From Euptelea pleiosperma (lineage: Eukaryota > Streptophyta > Magnoliopsida > Ranunculales > Eupteleaceae): DNA of 64,000 nt. Below are positions 23,945 to 34,077 of this stretch, one piece after another. The notes under the pieces are model-generated. The model was not told the origin of the DNA. It saw nothing but the letters and a program-made list of their open reading frames with translations, and searched no databases. The position numbers and the translations under genes are program-made. How positions within the stretch are numbered: the stretch's first letter is position 1; every line of letters begins with the position of its first letter. The stretch lies in assembly GCA_035048495.1 (NCBI GenBank), contig CM068552.1, positions 13,946,501-14,010,500 of the forward strand, given 5' to 3'.

Positions 23945-24530
23945 GTGTGTGGAGATATTTCCTCCACCGAGAAGCTTGGAATTTTTGTCTTGGTTACCTT
24001 GATTCAAAAAAAAGGTAAGAGAACGGAGGTGGATTCCGCGTCACACCATTTTTGTGTTTGTGTCCAAGAATAGAACCGCTGGAAAGATGAATCAATGGCT
24101 GACTTTTGGTGAGATGATCTCCTCACCATATAGATCACCCCAGCAAAAAATCAGCCCATCCTGAAATTTCGAACCCCGTCAATTCTGGGTTTCAAGTTAC
24201 ATGGAAAAAATAGACGGTACATAATTCTTCAACTTCTAAACCAGTCTACGAATATTGGAATGATTTGAATTTTTCTGAGGATGATCTCCTCACCATAGAG
24301 ATCCTCTTCACCAAAAATCAGCCGTTGATTCATCTTCTATGTGGGTCCGCCAAAATGGTTGTAAAAAATAGTTGTCAAAAATAGTTGTCCCCCCAACCCG
24401 ACCCATTATATATATCCCCACCACATAATTTTCCCTTTGTATATATAAATATATATATTATATTATACTCAAGTTTTCCTAGCCTGTCCCGGTCTAATCC
24501 AATTTAGGGAGTTGCAACTAGGGGTGTCAA
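23945..24530. repeat. Segmental duplication, copy 2 (interrupted by a MITE)
   Basis: The same ordered blocks as 23030-23340 are present (ctcctccaccgagaagcttg, cggaggtggattccgcgtca, ccccaccac, gttgcaactaggggtg). Between the second and third block this copy carries about 320 bp related to the 17897-18670 MITE. That insertion is absent from copy 1. Confidence 0.65.
24083..24404. mobile_element. 5'-truncated relative of the Mutator-type MITE at 17897
   Basis: It shares gatgatctcctcacc, then atagatcaccccagc and the right end closing aacccgaccc with the element at 17897-18670. It lacks the hAT-type insertion, giving the unoccupied target site. The left terminal repeat is missing. Confidence 0.75.
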
Positions 24531-24813
24531 TGGGTACCTGATTAACCGATGGAACCCGGCCCGGCTTTGATTATCTTGGTTCTGGGACTATCGGAATCAG
24601 AACAAAAAATCAAAGAAAATGATAGGGTTTGGCTATGGGTAAACTAGGATCTGGACTGAACTGGAATCGAAACTAATAATACCCAGAATTGTGCTTTAGA
24701 TGTCAAGTTTCTTCAAAATTTGAGCATATAAGCCATTCTCTTTTTTCTTTTTCTTTTTAAATGTTTTTTTTCCCATATCTAACAGATGAATACCCGATAT
24801 CCGATGGGGAAAC

Positions 24814-25116
24814 CAAGGTTTAAGAGAGGCTTAGGCCGTTACAATGGTATAATGTACTGGGGTGTTACCATTTTTTCCATTAAAACGAAATGTAACAGAC
24901 AGTGGCAAAAATGGAAAAATTAGAATTGAAATTCAAATTTTCAAAAATGAAAATAAAGGAAAATAATTAAAAATAATGGAAATAACGGCCTTTTTCACAA
25001 TTTTTTCAGGTCATTATTTTCTAACCGTCAAAACGGTTCATAACATAATGGGGGGCTTTGGTGTTACCGTTGTAACTGCCGTTATTTTCGTTAAAACGGC
25101 ATTATTTTAAACCATG
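24814..25116 (-). mobile_element. hAT-type MITE, 'aacgg' family, copy 4
   Basis: This 303-bp element begins caaggtttaagag and ends attattttaaaccatg. It is flanked by a perfect 8-bp direct repeat, ggggaaac (24806-24813 and 25117-25124). Relative to copies 1-3 it is inverted: the cattttttccattaaaacg and gtggcaaaaatgg blocks appear as complements. It is non-coding. Confidence 0.88.
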
Positions 25117-25124
25117 GGGGAAAC

Positions 25125-27707
25125 CAGGTATTTGTCGGTTTTGGTTATGAGACCACTTGTTTCAATACCAGAACTATAATCAATAAGACCCGGAACCATC
25201 ATATATACTGGGAGGGGCTTCTATGTGTCAAGGCCGCATAGACCAAACAAAACGGCCCTATGGACATGGTACAACTTGTGTTGTTAATTAGTTACAAGAG
25301 CTTTTCTTTTTTTGCTAACATGGCACAACTTGAGCAGGGCCATTTTGTTTGGTCTGTGCAGCCCTGACGCATAGAAGCCGCCCATTGACACCCCTAGTTG
25401 CTATAGCAGCACCAAACCAAAACCAACCCCTTGACACCCCTAGTTGCAACCTCTATTGGAAAAGCTAACTTGTCCTATTTTCAAGGACAAAATCTGAAAA
25501 AATATGGCCTAAATAGTAAGCACCACATGGTAACTAGACCTAAACTGACCTCGGCTGGCCCCATTTTATGGGTTTACAAATAGGCCAATCAAATATGTCC
25601 AAAGTGGTTTTTTGGTGTTAGCATTTCATTGGTCTCTGCTCAATTAACCTGAAGTCACCCCATTGAATAAACACTCTACTGCCATGCTTCTTGTCAATAT
25701 GTCATGTCCTCATTGCCAATATAGGATGAGATATTGCGCATATGCGATGAACATAATGATCGTTCAAAAGCACCTTTCGAACTTGGTGAACAAATGCAAT
25801 GACACACGCAATATTACTAAATTGCCTCTATCTTTGCTTCATTTGTATTCTTTTAAGTATTCACTTAGCGAGGGTGCTTTTGTCTTTTATTACCAAAGAA
25901 ATCTCTGTGAGCACGTTAAATGAAGTCTCTCAAATAAAAACTTCATTTCACGTCACCCAAAACAATGAAAAAAAAAACTACATTTATGACGACAACATCG
26001 TGAGCCACGTGTATTCTACGTACAAAAAATCAGTGCCTGATTAGTGATTTCGAACCTTTGGATTTGAGAACCCTAAATAATTCTTGAGAACCACTGTTAA
26101 AAATAAATCATGAATAAAATTGTAATATTCCAATGGATAAAAATTACTAATCAAGTTAAATTTTGGTATGTAGATCCAACTATGGATGGATCAAAGATCC
26201 ATTTGGTCAATGATCTCCAAGAGTGTGCCAGGTGTCTCATATTGTGGTTCCTCATCACATTTATGAAGGACGTCGTCATCAGAGTTCTACTCCTATGCCG
26301 ACTTCCCTCAACTTAATAAGCTCTCTCCCTAAACTTCAATAATATCCTTAGATGATCTCCTGATTACATCTCATGCCATTCAATATTTTTACCGAAAATA
26401 ATACTCAAAATCTACAGTTAAAAATCAACTCCAATTCAATGCTTAGAAATCACCAATGAGGCTGATTTTTTCTATGTATGTCCAGCTAGGGATAGTCCCC
26501 ACATCCATTAGGCCGGTGATCTCTAAGAGTTGCCACGTGTAAGTGCTGTCACATGTAAGGTGATGCCCTAGTATTAAATAAGAACATGTTGGTCACTAAG
26601 AACAAAATTACCCGTCCAAATCATTGGAGGCTTAAAAAACATTCGTCAATCTAAAAATCAATGGCTAAGATGAATCAGATGATTAGGCTAAACTCCAAAA
26701 TCGTATACGCGGGGTCCAGTAAGTGGTCCGGATTTGACAAGAACGTGGACTCTTTGTAGGATAAAAAAGCAGCGTCCGTAATTTACAAAGTACAATAGTA
26801 CCCATGTGTCTCTAAAAGAAAACGCGAAAATATCCAAAAGCCAAAGATATAAAAGCAAAGGATGAGAAAGGAAGAGGCCCCACGACCGCAAATGCGGCGA
26901 GGCGCAGCGAAGCGAGAACGAATCTACAAGGATGTCGTCAGCCTCAAAGAACGTTTACCTTTACGTCCACCTCACGAATCTCCAAGACCATCCACCGGTC
27001 TTCACCCAATCAAAAACGTACAGAATCCGGACTCTATAACTTATTGCTTATCTGACGTGGATCCCACCCCCGATGCCGGAGGACGAACACCACTTAATCA
27101 AACGCTGACATGCGCCGCACCCCACTCCTTTATATTACTACAACTGGGTCCCACACTCCATCTACGGCTCTACCCGCAAAGAGACAAAATCTCTCCACCC
27201 CACGACCCCACCGCGACCGACCTTCCTCCATAAATATATGTGGGTTTGGATAACTATCAACAAGGAGACCCCACCGGTCTCCTCTCCAAGACTTGCTATT
27301 TTCATGTTTCCCCAAAATACCCATGCTCTACCCCTACAGATATTATTCAAATCTACCAAATTCCAAGGGCAATTTCGTACCAAAAATATTGTGCCTTGTC
27401 AGTTGTCACCGTCTCTCCTAACAAAAGAAAACGTGAAAGAGGCCTACTTTTTTGGGAAAATAGAATTTTAAATAAACTTTATTCACGTTACACGTCATAA
27501 TTAGCCAAAAAAAAAAAAAAAGATTGCCGGCGAACTCATCTTTCCCTCCTCAGAAGGGAAATCCTTAGCCAGAAATTGCCTAAACCTCTCACCGGATTTC
27601 CTAAACCAGAAGAAATATTACATCAAACATCTCATGTGAATAGCAATTCACAGTTCACAGACTGCTTCCGATCGCCGGAAAATTGATCGATACTTCCTTC
27701 TTTCACG
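25125..27707. other. Intergenic region 3' of the LBD gene; MITE debris and one unassigned open frame
   Basis: Up to about 26600 there are degraded copies of the 'aaaaatcagcctgatt' repeat (near 26020-26240 and 26440-26560) and a small inverted pair around 25220-25390 (cttctatg, tgtca, ggccg and its complement). From 26860 to 27233 base composition becomes GC-richer, with a 123-codon open frame rich in Pro, Arg and Thr. It matches nothing I recognise and may be non-coding. A TATA-like ataaatata lies at 27231-27239. A short A-run at 27508-27521 precedes the LBD stop codon. Confidence 0.35.
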
Positions 27708-28505
27708 TTAAACGAGCAAGTTAAGAAGCTTTCGTTCGTTGCGAGTATGATCACCGGCGAAATCGCTGTCGAAACTCGTCGTCACCGATTCTTCCGAATT
27801 CATCGACGGTGTTGCCGGTCGCCTCTTTTCCTGCCGATTAGTTATCATTCCTTTGCCTGTAGAAGCTTTGTTTGGGAATCCTGGATTCAAGCAGAGATCG
27901 AGATCAGTCGGTTGCAATTTCGCCACGTCGATAAAGGCCTTCCTCTTAGAGGTCTTTGATCGGGAATATGGATCTTGTAGGTTATTCATGTCCGTACAAG
28001 TCACTTCGGCCTCGGACGCTTCGTCAGAATCTGGAGTCAGATTTCCGGCCATAACCTCAGACATCGGCCGTAACGTACCACCTCGGAAAACGGTTTCTAC
28101 CGCCGCCTGACACACGTGCCAGTTCCCCGTCCAAAGAAGACCTACCGCTCCGTTCACAGGATTAACCGTACGGCCACAGGCCTCAAAAAGTAGAGACTGA
28201 AACAAAGCTGAAAAACAAAACAAAAAAATAATAAACAAACGATCCGATCTAGAGTTTCAGTCTGAAGACTCTGAAGAAGAATTTATCAGGAAAATTTTAC
28301 GAAACTAGCCTTTGGTCTTACCAGGTCTCTGGTTTTCCGGTACGGCAGAAATGAAAGACATGAGACCGGCACGACCGAAAAACTTGGCTACGAAGACAGT
28401 GGCGTGGCCTTGAGCCTCAGGACTCTCGATCCACTGCAGACAAGGCCGGAGAATGCAAGACTCGCTGCATCCTTTTCGAAGGACTCGACATCCATTGCAA
28501 CTCAT
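27708..28505 (-). CDS. Class II LOB-domain (LBD37/38/39-type) transcription factor, complete
   Basis: Exon 1 (28505-28322) and exon 2 (28207-27708) are joined by a 114-bp GT-AG intron and encode 227 residues. The zinc-finger-like C block is C3-X2-C6-X6-C13-X3-C17, in [17 protein letters not shown]. It is followed by the GAS-like block ([18 protein letters not shown]), then [17 protein letters not shown] and [15 protein letters not shown]. The intron falls within the ENQRPALFQ stretch. The diverged class I leucine-zipper-like helix is absent, as expected for class II. The C-terminal half is Ser/Thr/Lys-rich. Class II members LBD37, 38 and 39 are nuclear repressors of anthocyanin synthesis and nitrate-response genes; that role here is inferred from family membership. 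The ATG is the first in frame and directly precedes the C block, as in homologues. The gene looks intact. Which of the three paralogues it matches best cannot be decided without a tree. Confidence 0.95.
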
Positions 28506-28580
28506 ATCTTCGTTATCGTGTTCGTCAGATTTTCCAGGTCATGAACGTCAGATTCAGGCGATAAGAGCACGATCACGCTG

Positions 28581-28604
28581 ATCGATCGATCGATCGATCG
28601 ATCG
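28581..28604. repeat. (ATCG)6 microsatellite in LBD 5' leader
   Basis: Six perfect ATCG repeats lie 76 bp upstream of the LBD start codon, probably in the 5' untranslated region. The unit is self-complementary (GATC), so the RNA could form a hairpin. Confidence 0.85.
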
Positions 28605-28670
28605 CTGTGTTGAGAGATTTCTTGGGAAGAAAGAAAGAAAGAATACTTCCTGAGAAGGAAGGTTAAGAGC

Positions 28671-28678
28671 TTGATATA
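28671..28678 (-). promoter_or_regulatory. TATA-like element of the LBD gene
   Basis: On the - strand the sequence reads tatatcaa, about 166 bp before the LBD ATG. It is followed by a pyrimidine-rich stretch (tctttctttctttcttccc) typical of plant 5' leaders. The assignment rests on position and AT-richness only. Confidence 0.35.
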
Positions 28679-29558
28679 GAAGTAGCAAAGAAGTGGGGTG
28701 GGTTTAACTAACTAACTATGGTTAGGGTGGTTGAGTTTATGTTTTTGAGTAGGGTTCCAAAGTCTTGGGCGCGAGCGGTTCCGTGTTTCCGCGAATAGTT
28801 GTACCTCGACCGTTCGATTCTTTGCGTGGATTTCTAAACATGAGCTTTTATTCTGTATTTCCCTTTTTTTAAGATGCCGTATACGTTCCGTATACCGTAT
28901 CTCTTATGGATACGGACTACACTCTACAGTCTACTTTATCAAAAGGCATGAAACATGACCACTACATCCCTCTGTAGGCTCAACTGGAGTTTGTAGTCCA
29001 ATAGGGAGGACAACTCTACTCCTTAGGAGGACTCTAATTATAGTGCTGGTGGGGGTGGATTAGAAAAGTTCCTAGAGAGGCCACGTAAGGATCATATCCT
29101 AAAAAAAAAAATCAGCCCAATGAACGGCGAGCACACATTGGTGGGGTCAGAAATCTCAGACTGGCATGATTTTTTGGGTGGGATGATCTCAATGGTGATG
29201 AGAACATCCCTACCCAATTAGTCCTAGGGGCTCACTCATGTGGGCCCCAAAGCGTTTATTTGAGTCAAACGCCATTGTACACTAGTCGGTCCCAGCAATT
29301 AGGCTTGGACCAGGTAGATTTGGACATTACTTTGGTGGAGTCATATGCAAAGGCTCTGGTTGATGTTCTTCAGCAGCAGGGCTCGTCAGAGGTAGACTAC
29401 CTCTGGTTTTAATTTCTTCCAGCACATGTGTTGCTATCCTTGACTTTATCTCTTCTTTCTCAAACTTATCCTTTTTTTTATTCCGGTCGTGTAACTAATA
29501 CAGCTCATACTATTGCCCGTGAGGCACGTACTTCCTATTCCCACTTGAAGTGGATCAG

Positions 29559-29735
29559 GATCTCTTGAATCCAACGGTCCACATACTCTCGCGGGCTTTG
29601 TAGTTTGTTTTGGAATGGTTCCTGGCTTACAAAAAAATAAAAACACTCAAATTCAAATGTCCTTCGAAAATGCAATCCCATGTTTAAGAACAAAAAATGG
29701 CAATTGAGATGTGGACCGTTGGATTCAAGAGATCC
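29559..29735. repeat. Short palindromic MITE fragment
   Basis: The left arm at 29559-29584 and the right arm at 29709-29735 are almost perfect inverted complements over about 26 bp, enclosing about 125 bp. No target duplication was identified. Confidence 0.6.
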
Positions 29736-30075
29736 ACCTAGGGATGGGCCACACATCCATAAGATTAAAGTCATCGAACAGTGAGCCACGTGGCTCAATG
29801 ATATCTTGGAGGAAATCCATTTTGTAAGAGTACGGTAGGAAAGACTAGAGGGGTGGTACGAGGGAAACTAAACATATCTAGTGTCCTTAGTCTATGCGGA
29901 CGTGGCGTCTCTATCCGCTACATAGTATGAACGTATCCATCCAGTTAGACTGGATTTTGACCGAACCACAGATAGAGAGAGAGAGAGAAAGGTAGGAACA
30001 TCTCTCAAATTATGCAACTAAGACCTGAGAATCAAATGTGGGGTACTCATGTTTTGTTTCTTTATGATCATGATC

Positions 30076-30102
30076 ATGATGATGATGATGATGATGATGA
30101 TG
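30076..30102. repeat. (ATG)n microsatellite
   Basis: Nine consecutive ATG triplets follow two gatcat units. The run gives a poly-Asp frame by chance. It is a likely length-polymorphic site. Confidence 0.85.
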
Positions 30103-31923
30103 GACGAGTTAATCCCCTATGTTGCCTAATGAGACAAGTTTCATGGAATTTTATACTCATGATCTTATCTTTATCTTCTATGAGAGGATGTTTGGTACAA
30201 AGGCCACCGGCCCAGGTCCCACTTTATTTTTTTGGGCCCACTAACCACATGGATGTTTAGCCCATCACTTGTCAACCTGATTGGTCATCTCTAGCAATAG
30301 ATTTTAGTATTTTTTAAGGATTGATTCTAGCTGTTGGATTCGAGCATGTATTTTGGGTAGTAAATCCAATGGTTAGAAATCATCGATCAAGCTGATTTTT
30401 AATGTGTTTATCGGCCAATAGGTGGACCGAACATCCACAGTCATAAAAATGGCCTTATATAAAGTTTTCGCCTTAGGCCTCAACCTGAATCAAGACAGCC
30501 CTGGTTTGTGCTGCAAAGTTGTGCAATTCGTTGGCTGGGTATAACTAGCACATATCGTACGGAAAAGACTCAGTGAGTCTATACGAAGTCGACACACAAC
30601 TTGAAACTCGCATCCAGACACCCCCTAATGGTTTTGGTCAATGAAAAGAAAAGAAAAGAAAAATGTTCGTAGTAATACGCTGCGAACAGGGTGGCAAAAG
30701 ATGTTAATAGCGACATAAACATCGGTCTCTCCTATGCTTGGTGTTATGTGTGTACCTACATGTGAACTTCATGCTTATCAAATATATCTATATATATCGA
30801 ATCCCATGTCCATCGGCAACTACATCAATTAGATGCTGGACGGCATATCCGCTAAGTTGTCAAAGATCTTATTCTAGTCGATTGTTCTCAATCACTTTCG
30901 TAATTTTATAAAATTATGTATTAACCACATTGCCTAAACATAAAATCTCCATACGGAATACGGAATACCATACATGTATACACTGTATACATGTACAAAA
31001 GTAATTAGCTGTCCTACGAGTTCATTCACTGACCCATGAAAGTTTTGCTCATCACCAAAAATCAGCCGGATAGGTGATTCCTAGCTGTTGGATTTGAGCA
31101 TTTTTTTTTTTTTTACATGGGCATGGAACCCAATATTTTCACCATGGGCCTTCTCATGAAGCCCAACAAAAAAAATGCTCAAATCCAACGTCTTGGAAAC
31201 ATCTTTCAGGCTAATTGTTGGTGTAGTTTTACAAAACAGGTGGGCAAACATTCATAAATCAGTGGGCCCAAAGAGTACCACATGGCAATTTATGATGTGA
31301 TCAGCATGTGGGACAGGCTTAGTGAATTGAGTTATTAAAGGATCACATGATGCAACGCAATCGAACTGGCATGGGTCAACACTATAGAATCGTGGGCTCT
31401 ACTGCATTGGTGGATGATGCAGCAGAATAGGCCGTTGATTCATGTCATGTGTACACTTCTCAATGCACATCATTCAGATCCTATGGTAACTCTGTTTAAT
31501 AATAGCACTGCCAGTGCTAAGACAACTGTTTATCACCTTAAATTTACCGACCAAGTCATCTTTTGGCCCCTATTGGAAGTATTCCAAAACCCTTGAACAT
31601 AGCTTGGACCATCTCTTGGATAAGGAAAACATCAACATTTTCTATATAAAAACAAGAACTTGATCATCATGAAGTCCAAGCAAAAATCTTGGGAGATTCC
31701 CATAAGTGGGGTCCATGATAAGGAAAGTTGGACCAATTTGGAAGCTTATCTGTGGTTCAAATGACGTAGGTACTTCAAAGTTCAAACCTGTTTCATGGAA
31801 CGAGAATACCTGACACCTGCAAGCTACCAAATCAATTGGTCACACCGGCAACTCTTTGGGTACTTGTATCAACAAGGTTTTGAAATCAAGGGTCCAAAAT
31901 GTTTAATCCATAGTTTGATTAAA

Positions 31924-32152
31924 CGTTATAACGGACATTATAACAGCAGTGCTACAAGACAATTATGTCATTTGCTAAAAAATACTAGGAAACGTTATAA
32001 CAGCCCTTATGAAGTCCATCATCCCTTATTTTACCGTTAATGATGTCATTTTGAAAAAAATATATATATAATAATCATATTTTGACCATTTTTACTATGA
32101 TTTGACCCCTTATATCGGACATAGGATAAGGTTATCATGTCCGTTATAACGG
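31924..32152. mobile_element. Palindromic element with cgttataacgg ends
   Basis: The left sequence cgttataacggacattataa is the inverted complement, with one difference, of ttatcatgtccgttataacg at 32132-32151. The core is AT-rich. It shares the gttataacgg motif with the hAT-type family but not its caaggtttaaa ends, so I keep it separate. Confidence 0.55.
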
Positions 32153-32489
32153 CCCAATAGAAGTCTAAATCCACTTTAACAATGAAGTAAAGGTCAGTGA
32201 AAGCACCACCCCTCCTTATAAACCGCAAGTAATGAGAGGCCAACTTTGCTTGTATGTACGTGAAAAGAAGCTTTAGGATGCGTAATACACTTGACAAGCA
32301 ATTCGGCACCCACCCCTTACAAAGCTGCAAGTAAAATTTAAAAAAAAATATATTTCAAAAGTTCAATCACCTTTGGAGGTCTATCCACTGAGAAAATCAA
32401 GGACTTCGTGGATGCCAATAACTAAGTTAGTCGAACTTCCTTCTGAAAACGAAGGTTACGTGACTTTTAGTCCCTTCAAGGAATCTCTC

Positions 32490-32780
32490 CTCTTTTGGCA
32501 GAGGTGCAAGGCTGAGGATCCAGCGTGCTCTCAAGGATGGAATCCAGTCTCTGGAGATAGAGACGGATGCAAAGGATCTGATGGAGATGTTACAACGGGG
32601 ATCGTGTCAAGCTGACAGGTTCTCATCTACTATCTGTGCAGATATCCTTGTTCTTAGAAACTCTTTCTCTTCTGTTTCTTTTTCGTTTTCCTTTTCCCCT
32701 CGTGGGACTAATACTGTTGCTGACTTAATTCCCTCTTCTCTGACTGGACGGAGTATGACGTTACAGGTAAGTTACGGGTC
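32490..32780 (+). mobile_element. RNase H-domain fragment of a plant retroelement
   Basis: In one frame the sequence reads ALKDGIQSLEIETDAKDLME, then a run containing CADILVLRNSF and then NTVADLIPSSLTG. This matches the later part of the RNase H-like (RVT_3) domain often found at the C-terminus of plant L1 polyproteins: the LEIE-D segment, the helix with DI, and the N-VAD-L motif. Frame changes at both ends show that it is a remnant. No reverse transcriptase was seen beside it. Confidence 0.5.
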
Positions 32781-32814
32781 AACATGGTCCAAGACTGGTG
32801 GTGCCATGACCTGA

Positions 32815-34077
32815 AGACGAAGCCCTGGAACCAGAAACAGCCCCTTCACAACCATTGGCAATCTGACATACCCTCCGTTGTAGAGGTTAGAGTAAGAGAT
32901 GTGTTCAGAGTTGAAATAGTAGCCTTCAGTGGGGGACCGGGTGGTATCACATATTAAACATGCTGAGATCAAAATAAACCATCCCCACCTTCTAGTCAGT
33001 TGACATTGCACATAATTCTAGATGGTTGAGTCAATAACCACACCAGTAGGATGTCCCTAACCTTAACATCTGGTCAGTTCGATCTTTAGACTTTTGCCCA
33101 TCCCAAAGGAGGCACGTCAATTGAACTTTTCAAATTGGTGGGTATATGCACAGTTGTGGAAGCAAAATGGTTTTCGCATTGGATCTCAGTTCACAACATA
33201 TACATAAGATCATTCATAATGAAGTCATCTATGATTCAATTTTCAACTAGCCAATATGACAGATATCGATCAACTAGTATCAGGTCGATTCACTTCTTAT
33301 GTACAAAAGGAGCTATGCAACCATTGGCCACTTCAGCAGAATAATGGATGTGGGAACGAATTACAATTCCTATACAAAGTATATGAACCAATTATAGTTA
33401 ATATGGAGCTAAGACACTGGCTGCTCAGTAAATCTGTACTCCATAGATCCAAACTAAGTAAATTTTTATGACACTTCCGCGTTATTTCACTACCATGTCC
33501 CTGATAGAGTTACGTAGGAGAAGACAGCTGCCATGGTCATGTTGATGATATTTTCAAAATATCATGTTGTCATATTTAAGGATATCAAAGACACCAACTA
33601 AACCAGTTGATCTAAGGTGCATAGGTGTTTGGTTTGGGGACAGAAAAACAATGTTACAGCATAAGATGCCAAGTTTCGTCTTTTGAAATTCTGCTACAAC
33701 ATGCATAAACAGCACCTACTTCCTCAACTAAAAGCATGAAATTCTACTTACTAATCTAACAGATAGGACCAGAGAATGATGCTTACACGAAAAATAAATT
33801 CTGTTGACAGAAGTGCTCCATTGAACCTAGATATGGCAACCATTTTCCACGTCCTGGATATAAACTTGACAAAGAAAATGGTACACTGAAAACCGTTCTT
33901 CCAAATTTTGAATGGAGACTATCCCTTCTGCAAACTAAGGGGCATCTTAAACCAATAATTACACTTGTCCAAAGAAATTACCTTCAGCATCCAAGCCATG
34001 GATCTCCTCTCTATCTCCCTCTTAAGATAGAAAGTAAATGATTCATGTAAAGACAGTCAATATGGCCTACGATCCAT
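32815..34077. other. Intergenic / 3' flank of the queuosine-salvage gene
   Basis: I see no gene or clear repeat. The final part presumably includes the 3' untranslated region of the - strand gene whose stop codon is at 34080-34078. Confidence 0.4.

Larger units (their letters stand above)
28690..31900. other. Intergenic region with palindromic repeats, no gene
   Basis: No coding exon is visible. It contains a small palindrome at 29559-29735, whose arms read ggatctcttgaatccaacgg and inverse. Degraded 'aaaaatcag' family sequence lies near 29140-29250, 30200-30470 and 31050-31300. A GA run occurs at about 29971-29989. Short open frames here are repeat-derived. Confidence 0.5.

Noticed and set aside
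30012..30260. Open frame with a poly-Asp run
   Set aside because: The Asp run is the ATG/GAT microsatellite and no conserved sequence follows.
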